Assembly (NCBI RefSeq): GCF_004770155.1 | Contig: NZ_RQFA01000014.1 | Span: forward strand, 124,001-188,000 | From: Leptospira gomenensis | GTDB taxonomy: Bacteria; Spirochaetota; Leptospiria; Leptospirales; Leptospiraceae | DNA: 64,000 bases | Reading direction: 5' to 3' | Shown: piece after piece, positions 52,923-64,000 of the stretch | Layout: each line of letters starts with the position of its first letter | How positions within the stretch are numbered: position 1 is the first letter of the stretch | The notes under the pieces: model-generated | What the model saw: the letters and a program-made list of their open reading frames with translations, nothing else | Database searches by the model: none | What the model was told of the DNA's origin: nothing | Translations under genes and position numbers: made by a program

Positions 52923-53079
52923 ATCCATATTCCGGAAACTTTTGGGAGAATCCGTTTCGAATTCTTCCGGTGAAACGGATTCCATGCTCACCCTCCGGAG
53001 CAAAATCGCCGATTTTCAAGAAAAGGCCGAAAAGCTGGAGAATAAAATCGGCAGGAATCGGATCGACCTAAAGGTTTAA
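52795..53079 (+). CDS. Small gene overlapping the end of fliJ in another frame
   Basis: A 94-residue protein with no recognised domain, starting 128 bases before the fliJ stop in the +1 frame. Support for it being real is a perfect AAGGAG ribosome binding site 8 bases before the ATG, a stop just 1 base before flbB, and the fact that without it fliJ and flbB would be separated by 158 bp. Its C-terminal half is helical and charged (LRSKIADFQEKAEKLENKIGRNR). The N-terminal half is basic and Ser/Thr/Pro/Asn-rich, matching the overlap. A flagellar function is only suggested by position. It may also be a non-functional frame, but the start signals argue against that. Confidence 0.6.
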   Translation: MNPLSLNRLRESLHTIRDRALKTRTTTPEPPNSKNSTNDSKSESIFRKLLGESVSNSSGETDSMLTLRSKIADFQEKAEKLENKIGRNRIDLKV

Positions 53080-53080
53080 C

Positions 53081-53728
53081 ATGGCATCATTAAGCGACAA
53101 AGCAAGGGCGATTTACCTCGTTCTTTTAATTCTATTCCTTTTGGCCATAGGCTTCTTCGTTTTTGATTACTTTCAAATCATCAACGCTTCGGACATTTTT
53201 CCCTTTCTCAGAAAGGAACCGGCTCTCGTAAACCAAGACAGCGAATCGCCTACGGAATTGCAGAAGTTGGAATTCGCAAAAGCTCAGGAACGTTTCGCCG
53301 AGGAATTGGACGAACTCGAAAAACGTAAGGTCGAATTGTTGACGGAAAAAAGCAGACTCGAGGCCGAAATGGAAAAACTCGAAGAGATGCGTAAAGGTCT
53401 CATCACCAAAGAAAAGGAGATGAAATCTTCGGAAGCCGAAAAAAACAGTCGCCAGAAACTCGTAAAAGTTCTCGCAGATAAGGTAGGAAACATGCCTCCG
53501 GATTCCGCAGTCGGAATGCTCGTCAACTGGCCGGACGGAGATATCATCGACGTTTTTATCCAAATGGACAAAGACGCCGAGGATGACGGAAGACCTACGA
53601 TCACCACGTATTTGTTAACCCTTTTTCCGGCGGACCGAAGGGCGATGATCACCAACAAATGGTTGAGCCGTTCCGGCGGGATCAAAACTCCGGACATCCC
53701 CGACGACGCGGTGGAAGCCAATCCTTAG
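53081..53728 (+). CDS. flbB: Periplasmic flagellar collar-type protein FlbB
   Basis: A 215-residue protein with one N-terminal membrane helix (about 12-34), a long coiled coil (about 60-135, KRKVELLTEKSRLEAEMEKLEEMRKG) and a C-terminal domain (about 140-200: ALADKVGNMPPDSAVGML-like and VFIQMDKDAEDDGRPTITTYLLTLF) of the MotE/MgtE-N type. In spirochetes this architecture downstream of fliI-fliJ is FlbB, which builds the flagellar collar that stabilises stator and periplasmic flagella. The order fliH-fliI-fliJ-flbB agrees with Borrelia and Treponema. The C-terminal tail is acidic. The ATG starts 1 base after the overlapping small gene. Confidence 0.85.
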   Translation: MASLSDKARAIYLVLLILFLLAIGFFVFDYFQIINASDIFPFLRKEPALVNQDSESPTELQKLEFAKAQERFAEELDELEKRKVELLTEKSRLEAEMEKLEEMRKGLITKEKEMKSSEAEKNSRQKLVKVLADKVGNMPPDSAVGMLVNWPDGDIIDVFIQMDKDAEDDGRPTITTYLLTLFPADRRAMITNKWLSRSGGIKTPDIPDDAVEANP

Positions 53729-53748
53729 AAACATAGGAACAGTGAATT

Positions 53749-54141
53749 ATGAATTTAAAATATACGAAAACGTTTATCTTATTCTTGGCAGTTCTTTCGA
53801 TTTCATCCGAAGCGACCGCTAAAAAAAAGTCCGCGGGACCTCCCCCGAAAGTAAGCGGCTACGAACTCGTCTCCAACCCTTCGGCCGCCGTAGGGAAAAC
53901 GATTCAAATCGCGGGAACCGTTTCTGAAATCTTATACAAAGGAAATTCGATTCGATTCGTTGTTTATTTTTCCGGAAAACCGGTCGCATTGGATTCCGAC
54001 TCGGCGTCCCTGATTTCCAATGTGCACGTGGGAAGTTATGTTTCCGTCTGCGGATTCTATCTCAAGGATCGCGAATTGAAAGCCAACGGAGTTCCGACCA
54101 ATATGCCGTTTATTTTGGTGGATACTCCGGATTGTAGATAG
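53749..54141 (+). CDS. Hypothetical exported protein with OB-like strands
   Basis: A 130-residue protein with a signal peptide (about 1-23, ending near SEATA-KK). The mature part begins with a Lys/Pro stretch and then a compact beta-rich domain: GKTIQIAGTVSEILYKGNSIRFVVYF and HVGSYVSVCGFYLKDRELKANGVP, a pattern reminiscent of OB-fold exported proteins. One conserved-looking Cys lies in SVCGF and another at the C-terminus (DTPDC). I do not recognise the family. It follows flbB by 20 bp on the same strand and may belong to that transcript. Function is unknown. Confidence 0.65.
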   Translation: MNLKYTKTFILFLAVLSISSEATAKKKSAGPPPKVSGYELVSNPSAAVGKTIQIAGTVSEILYKGNSIRFVVYFSGKPVALDSDSASLISNVHVGSYVSVCGFYLKDRELKANGVPTNMPFILVDTPDCR

Positions 54142-54248
54142 AGCGAATCCGTTTTTCGTAACGGAAACCGAGCGAGGATCTTGTTTCGCGATCGTTCAAG
54201 GAAATTTTCGTGCGCTATTTATTTAGTTGCCGCGCGGGGACCTGGCTT

Positions 54249-54776
54249 CTAATCGTTCCGTTTTTCGAACTGTTGTCTATTGATTCCGAAAACCCATACT
54301 TTTCCAAATTCGTCGTTCGGCTCTTCGGATAAGAACGTCATTCCGCATTTTTTTAAAACTCGATTCGATGCGTTTTCTTCCGCCAAAGTAGTGGCCTTCA
54401 CCTGAAAGACATTCGCCTCTCCGAACGCCAATGCGATCAAACGTTCGGCCGCGAGAGTCGCGTATCCTCGATTCCAAAACTCGGTTGCAATCTCATAACC
54501 GATTTCCACGGAATTTCCCGCGTCGGGTGGCCCGGTAAAACCTCCGTTTCCGACCAGGGTTTTTGTTTCGAAATCTATAAAAAAATATCCCCCAAAAATA
54601 TCCGCGGTTTCTATACCATCGTCGGAGTTAGAGTCCTGTTGCGAGATTTGAAACGCTTCCGGAAAGGTGGGCCAAGATTCGGGAAGTTTCAGATTCAAAT
54701 AACGACCAAGCTCCGCCTTTCCTTCTAAGAGTTTTAACTTGTGGATTTTATACACGGGCTGCAATGTTAGATTCAT
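54249..54776 (-). CDS. GNAT acetyltransferase, RimJ/RimL-like
   Basis: A 175-residue acetyltransferase of the RimJ/RimL type. Typical elements are LVGNGGFTGPPDAG and SVEIGYEIATEFWNRGYATLAAERLIALAF, which includes the acetyl-CoA loop, then ATTLAEENASNRVLKKCGM and the closing strand KVWVFGINR. Such enzymes acetylate N-termini or small amines. The N-terminal strand is normal for the family. It is transcribed alone toward flbB; the 107-bp gap between the convergent genes holds no terminator that I can see. The acceptor substrate cannot be predicted. Confidence 0.85.
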   Translation of the reverse strand: MNLTLQPVYKIHKLKLLEGKAELGRYLNLKLPESWPTFPEAFQISQQDSNSDDGIETADIFGGYFFIDFETKTLVGNGGFTGPPDAGNSVEIGYEIATEFWNRGYATLAAERLIALAFGEANVFQVKATTLAEENASNRVLKKCGMTFLSEEPNDEFGKVWVFGINRQQFEKRND

Positions 54777-54839
54777 TCTTTTCTTTGCTCTATCGTATCA
54801 TTTTCGATCGTCAATTTCCGATCGATTCTTAGAAACTTC

Positions 54840-55020
54840 AATCCGTGTTTCGTAGGAACTCCCACGATCCTACCGCAAACAAGGCGCCCCACCCTGTTTT
54901 GGGTGGAGGGGCGGGTGGTGGAACAAATCCGGAAATTCCCCTATAACAGAAACCCCGCTGCCAAACAAGCGCAATCCGAATCCGTGTTTCGTAGGAACTC
55001 CCACGGTCCTACCGCAAACA
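54840..55020. repeat. Dispersed repeat with two near-identical 42-bp arms
   Basis: Two 42-bp copies (54840-54881 and 54979-55020) start AATCCGTGTTTCGTAGG and differ at one base. Each contains GTAGGAACTCCCAC and ends in TACCGCAAACA. The segment between them carries the GGCGCCCCACCCTG and G-rich runs also seen at 50680-50720. The region from 54777 to 55101 holds no gene. The arrangement suggests a duplicated repeat unit; no transposase is present. Confidence 0.8.
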
Positions 55021-55101
55021 GGGCCGGTCAAAAAAACTCGGAATCCAAGAGAACCGAGATTTCGAATCCATCGTAAAACGGAAACATCGATTCGAAATCC
55101 T

Positions 55102-55686
55102 TTATCTCGAATCATTCCGAAAATTCGTTTCCTGACTTTCCTTCAAATTCGAGAAAATAATTTTTTCCAACGTTTCGAGCGCCGTATCGAGATCGTCGTT
55201 CACGATCTTATGATCGAATTCGTTCTGACGCTCCAATTCGAGCTTCCCGTTTTTGATCCGTTTCACGATGTTTTCCTCGGAATCGGTTCCCCTTCCCCGA
55301 AGACGCCGTTCCCATTCCGCATCGTTCGGGGGAAGAATAAAAATCGTCACGACTTTACCGGGAAGTTTACTCCGGACGATCCCTGCTCCCTGGACGTCAA
55401 TGTCCATAATCACGGAAGAACCCACCGAGAACGCATCCTCCACGAACTTGGCCGGGGTTCCGTAATATTGATCGTGAACCAAAGCCCATTCCAAAAACGC
55501 AGATTCTGAAATCCCTTTTTCGAATTCCTCTTTGGAGAGAAAGTGATACGTTATGCCCTCTTTGTCCCCCGGACGAGGCGAGCGTGTGGTACAGGAAACC
55601 GAAAAAAGAATTTCCGGATGTTTCTCCCGCAGCTTTTGGATTAGGGTCGATTTTCCTCCGCCGGCGACGGAAGAAAGCACGAACAA
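55102..55686 (-). CDS. gmk: Guanylate kinase
   Basis: Converts GMP to GDP, 194 residues. The P-loop is [10 protein letters not shown] (residues 5-14), followed by [21 protein letters not shown] (split as a guanine-binding region), [23 protein letters not shown] and the lid [16 protein letters not shown]. All typical of Gmk. The only common start codon available is TTG at 55686 with no good ribosome binding site; an in-frame CTG lies 15 bases upstream. It follows the RemA-like gene by 11 bp, the remA-gmk order found in many Gram-positive genomes. The C-terminal tail after residue 180 is longer and acidic. Confidence 0.95.
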   Translation of the reverse strand: MFVLSSVAGGGKSTLIQKLREKHPEILFSVSCTTRSPRPGDKEGITYHFLSKEEFEKGISESAFLEWALVHDQYYGTPAKFVEDAFSVGSSVIMDIDVQGAGIVRSKLPGKVVTIFILPPNDAEWERRLRGRGTDSEENIVKRIKNGKLELERQNEFDHKIVNDDLDTALETLEKIIFSNLKESQETNFRNDSR

Positions 55687-55697
55687 CTTGGGAAAAT

Positions 55698-57130
<1,433 letters not shown>

Positions 57131-57178
57131 TCGTTTTCCTCGGTTCCGTCTCCAACAACATTCCCTTCGGAAAATGGA

Positions 57179-57547
57179 TTATGCGAAAATTTCGAACCTA
57201 CCTCTGTGGGACAAATCGCTCGCGGACTTTCTACCCTGCGGGGAATACGTCACCAATTCAGCTTCTCGGGGAAGTTCTCCCGAAGCGGGTTTGTAGGTTT
57301 TGAGCTGATCCCGGATTCTGTCTATCTTTTCGTTTCGGGCGGAGGCCATCCGTTCTCTAGATTCGGGAGAAAGGGAAAAGACGTCGGTGTAAAGTTCGAC
57401 GGCGTATTTCCGAGTGTCGTTGTATTCTTTGACGACTCTGGCGGTTTCCGAAATCAGATGCGGCATGGTGAATGGATGTTCCACCTGCTGTTTCCGGATC
57501 ATGTCCGGAGCCTGACCGTAACCGAAGAGAGTGTCGTTCAACCTCAT
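57179..57547 (-). CDS. Small hypothetical protein between fapA and the swrB-like gene
   Basis: A 122-residue soluble protein of no recognised family. It is mainly helical (ETARVVKEYNDTRKYAVELYTDVFSLSPESRERMASARNEKIDRIRDQL) with a short C-terminal basic tail (RKSASDLSHRGRFEIFA). It has no signal peptide or membrane helix. It starts 8 bp after fapA and ends 48 bp before the swrB-like start, so it is co-transcribed with the motility genes. A flagellar role is possible from position alone. Confidence 0.6.
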   Translation of the reverse strand: MRLNDTLFGYGQAPDMIRKQQVEHPFTMPHLISETARVVKEYNDTRKYAVELYTDVFSLSPESRERMASARNEKIDRIRDQLKTYKPASGELPREAELVTYSPQGRKSASDLSHRGRFEIFA

Positions 57548-57555
57548 CCTACGGT

Positions 57556-59541
<1,986 letters not shown>

Positions 59542-59563
59542 TTCGTTTTCCTAATCGGTAGGA

Positions 59564-60364
<801 letters not shown>

Positions 60365-60384
60365 AAGCTCGGATCTGGAAAAAC

Positions 60385-60439
<55 letters not shown>

Positions 60440-60441
60440 GG

Positions 60442-60479
<38 letters not shown>

Positions 60480-60521
60480 GGCTTTCCCGGTCGCGGAAGA
60501 GCGAGTTTGGAAAAAAATTTC

Positions 60522-61007
60522 CTACTTTTCTCCCATGTCGTCTTTGGCGAGCATCGTACGGATGGCCTCGGCCATAAGTTTCGGCTCGTTTTTGATCGCG
60601 ATATTTTCCACCATGATATGATCCCCGAAATTCCCGCTTTTCTGACGTTTCGGAGTCGCGGAAGCAAAGACTTCGGAAGAAGAAGGTCCGTCCCCCGTGG
60701 AGGAAGATTCGTACGTATCGGAAGGTTGTTGCGAATAATCTCTCATCCCCGCTCCCGCCAACGCGCCGTCCCCCGACGAAGACCCGACGAATTCTCCCCC
60801 TAAATTGGAAATAAAATCCAAAAACTCGGGAACCTTGGTCTCCAAAAAAGCGTGAATTCCGAAACCGAGAACGGCAAACGCGAGCGTGGACAAAACGGAG
60901 ACCAAAAGAATATGACTCCACTGATTTCCGGTTAAAAAACCGCAGACCGTGCTAACGACGAGAGCGACGGAAGAAAAAACTACTAGGAACGAAATCTGGA
61001 GATTCAA
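60522..61007 (-). CDS. Hypothetical membrane protein in the motility operon
   Basis: A 161-residue protein with two N-terminal membrane helices (about 5-25 and 30-55: [21 protein letters not shown]), a Ser/Gly-rich flexible linker (about 75-125) and a C-terminal segment with helix [15 protein letters not shown]. No domain is recognised. The start codon is TTG, 3 bp after the flhG stop. Its place between flhG and fliA suggests a flagellar or placement role. The last 20 residues look like a short docking helix; this is speculation. Confidence 0.65.
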   Translation of the reverse strand: MNLQISFLVVFSSVALVVSTVCGFLTGNQWSHILLVSVLSTLAFAVLGFGIHAFLETKVPEFLDFISNLGGEFVGSSSGDGALAGAGMRDYSQQPSDTYESSSTGDGPSSSEVFASATPKRQKSGNFGDHIMVENIAIKNEPKLMAEAIRTMLAKDDMGEK

Positions 61008-61010
61008 GGT

Positions 61011-61922
61011 TTATTCTTCGTCGCCCTTCTCGAGTTCCTTTTCGCGGACGTCCATAAAGTTGAAGAACTTCTTAAAAAATCCGCTGATGCCCGAGTCTTC
61101 GAGCGGTTCCATCTCTTGATTCAAAAGCGAATACGTAATCCGATTGAGACAGGCGGCCGCCTTACTTTTGGGGGAATTGATGATGTAGGGTTTTTGTTCC
61201 CGAATGCTCTTTTCCACCTCTTCGTCCTGAAAGATAAATCCTAGATTGTCCACCTTCACTTCCAGAAACTGACCGCTGATATCGATGACACGATCGGCGA
61301 CTTTTTTTCCTTCGATCGCGCTTCGAACCCGGTTGACGACCATTTTCAGATTTTTGTCCCGACTCTGCGAAACGATCGCCTTGATCAATCCGTAGGAATC
61401 GGTGATAGCCGTCGGTTCGGGAGTCGTGATCACGATTACGTCGTCCGCGGGAAGTGTGAGACCGATCACGTTCGAGCTGATTCCCGCTCCGGTGTCGATG
61501 ATCATAATGTCGTAGTTGTCCAAATCGGCGAATCCCTTGATGAGGGAATTTCTTTGTGTATCGTTTAGGTTTGCAAGTTGCGAATATCCGGACGCTCCCG
61601 CGATGATGTCCACTCCCTCGGGAGTTTGTATGATGATGTCTTTGAGGCTTTTGTGACCTTTTACGACGTGGTAGAGGTTGTATTTGGGAATGATCCCTAA
61701 GATAACGTTTACGTTCGCGAGACCCAAGTCTCCGTCGAAAACGAGAACTTTCTGACCGGCCCGGGCCATGGATATGGCGAGGTTTACGGAGATGGTACTT
61801 TTGCCCACTCCTCCCTTTCCGGACGCGATCGCTATGATCTTGGTCGTCGGCTTTCTGGATGACAGAACTTTAAGACTCGTATTTCCCTCGGTGAGTTTAC
61901 GTAAATGAGTCGCCTGGTCCAT
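61011..61922 (-). CDS. flhG: Flagellar placement ATPase FlhG (MinD/ParA type)
   Basis: A 303-residue MinD/ParA-type ATPase that sets flagellar number and position together with FlhF. The deviant Walker [17 protein letters not shown] is at about residue 33; the Walker B-like [11 protein letters not shown] and [14 protein letters not shown] follow. FlhG-type features are [17 protein letters not shown] and [18 protein letters not shown]. An AGAGG ribosome binding site precedes the ATG. It follows flhF by 26 bp. In spirochetes this pair must mark subpolar periplasmic flagella. Confidence 0.95.
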   Translation of the reverse strand: MDQATHLRKLTEGNTSLKVLSSRKPTTKIIAIASGKGGVGKSTISVNLAISMARAGQKVLVFDGDLGLANVNVILGIIPKYNLYHVVKGHKSLKDIIIQTPEGVDIIAGASGYSQLANLNDTQRNSLIKGFADLDNYDIMIIDTGAGISSNVIGLTLPADDVIVITTPEPTAITDSYGLIKAIVSQSRDKNLKMVVNRVRSAIEGKKVADRVIDISGQFLEVKVDNLGFIFQDEEVEKSIREQKPYIINSPKSKAAACLNRITYSLLNQEMEPLEDSGISGFFKKFFNFMDVREKELEKGDEE

Positions 61923-61948
61923 TCTTTACCTCTTCGAAGCTCTGCGGA

Positions 61949-63250
<1,302 letters not shown>

Positions 63251-63301
63251 AATCGGCTCCTTGCCCTTTCCACATTAAAAAGAAAGAATATTCAAATAAT
63301 T

Positions 63302-64000
63302 TCATATTTCGTCGCCCACTCCCGCCGCGGCGGCCGCTTGTGTCTGCGGAAGTTTCAGCTCCGCTTCGATCACCGAATCCACCGAGGAATGGATCTCTTC
63401 GTAGGCCAAAACGCCGAAGTTACGCGGAGGAAATTCCTTTGCGAGAAGGTATGAGAACGGAAGTCTCACTTCCCTGTTCACAACGAAGATAGGAAATTTT
63501 CCTTCGGTCCGGAAATTGCGGTAAAGTTCCGCGACGCCGTCGATCAACCTTCTGTAAAAATCGGGAGAAAGCGAAAGGACGTCCCTGTTTTCGATCCTAT
63601 CCTGCGCGATCGACTTGTTGAGTCGGTCCAGGATTCTACTTTCGAGAGTGATGACGCGGAGTTTACCGTCCATGGAAAGATAATCCCGGACGACCGTGCG
63701 CGAGATCGACTGCCGTACGAGCTCCGTGAGAATGTACGGGTTTTGATATTTGCTCAAATTATTGGCGATCGATTCCAAAATCGGAACGAGGTTGCGGATT
63801 CCCAAACCTTCTCGGAGAAGATTCTGAAGAACTTGTTGAATGATTCCGAGATTTCCCGGTTTGTCCGCATCCAGTTCTCCCACGAGAGTCGGATAACTCG
63901 CCTTATAATGATCCAGAAGTTTTTTAACCTCTTCCCTTCCGAGTAACGTGGATGCGTGTGTGGCGAGAAGTTCCTTAAGATGAGTGACCACGACCGTGGA
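63302..64000 (-). CDS. flhA: Flagellar export gate protein FlhA, C-terminal part (5' end beyond window)
   Basis: Only the last 232 residues are in the window; the frame continues past the right edge. They correspond to the cytoplasmic FlhA-C domain: [58 protein letters not shown], and the [14 protein letters not shown] and [22 protein letters not shown] segments. FlhA is the main gate of the flagellar secretion system, and this domain binds export chaperones and FliI/FliJ. The gene ends 51 bp before flhF, so it leads the motility operon on this strand. Confidence 0.9.
   Translation of the reverse strand, partial: STVVVTHLKELLATHASTLLGREEVKKLLDHYKASYPTLVGELDADKPGNLGIIQQVLQNLLREGLGIRNLVPILESIANNLSKYQNPYILTELVRQSISRTVVRDYLSMDGKLRVITLESRILDRLNKSIAQDRIENRDVLSLSPDFYRRLIDGVAELYRNFRTEGKFPIFVVNREVRLPFSYLLAKEFPPRNFGVLAYEEIHSSVDSVIEAELKLPQTQAAAAAGVGDEI

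Noticed and set aside
54840..55020. Insertion sequence from the long direct repeats
   Set aside because: The segment is about 180 bp with direct, not inverted, ends and no transposase frame.

Overview
The window reads as a chromosomal segment of a Leptospira-type spirochete, probably from the pathogenic clade. The reasons are the flagellar gene set with spirochete-specific members (an FlbB-type collar protein and a diverged FliG), a lipoprotein signal ending in an F-F-S-S-C lipobox, many PAS/histidine-kinase/SpoIIE signalling proteins, and dispersed intergenic copies of a GTRGGARCTCCCAC-like palindrome. GC content is moderate. I cannot name the species. No phage, insertion sequence, CRISPR array or other mobile element was found, so this is largely core chromosome.

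Layout. 1-6.9 kb: a cut ABC-F ATPase, a PAS/HisKA_2 kinase divergent from a large hybrid kinase, an alpha/beta-hydrolase lipoprotein and a cyclic-nucleotide-binding protein. 6.9-8.3 kb: a long stretch without a convincing gene. 8.3-10.8 kb: a DUF445 membrane protein and a second hydrolase. 10.9-16.1 kb (minus strand): histidine kinase, SpoIIE-type phosphatase, then pgsB-pgsC-pgsW, a compact poly-gamma-glutamate module with its own signalling genes. 16.2-21.3 kb: an RRM protein and an FKBP isomerase with overlapping genes, an SrkA-type kinase, a phosphate transporter with a PhoU-like tail, and an acetyltransferase. 21.4-25.5 kb (minus): tig-clpP-clpX, tRNA-Gly(GCC) and a TesA-like esterase. 25.5-31.5 kb: NagZ-like hexosaminidase, HemW, a hotdog protein and ilvB-ilvN.

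31.9-38.4 kb: a TPR protein, a chemoreceptor behind a candidate sigma-28 promoter, a small unknown gene, and a stand-alone protein resembling the accessory domain of XPB/Ssl2 helicases. 38.6-46.3 kb: a tightly packed plus-strand set (ubiB-like, feoA, feoB, LTA-synthase-like sulfatase, neuB-like, discoidin+M23 peptidase) that ends at a hairpin terminator.

46.9-64 kb is a motility region. fliF-fliG-fliH-[repeat]-fliI-fliJ-(overlapping small gene)-flbB run on the plus strand. Converging on them, the minus strand carries flhA(partial)-flhF-flhG-unknown-fliA-fapA-unknown-swrB-like-remA-like-gmk. The plus-strand genes build the MS ring/C ring and the export ATPase complex. The minus-strand genes supply the export gate, flagellar placement GTPases and sigma-28, which could drive the chemoreceptor at 33.3 kb.

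The most notable points are the pgs operon with a built-in kinase and phosphatase, a well-supported gene overlap inside fliJ, a dispersed repeat family that separates fliH from fliI, the operon joining iron uptake to envelope enzymes, and the XPB-accessory-like protein without a helicase motor. All family assignments come from reading the sequence; no database search was run.
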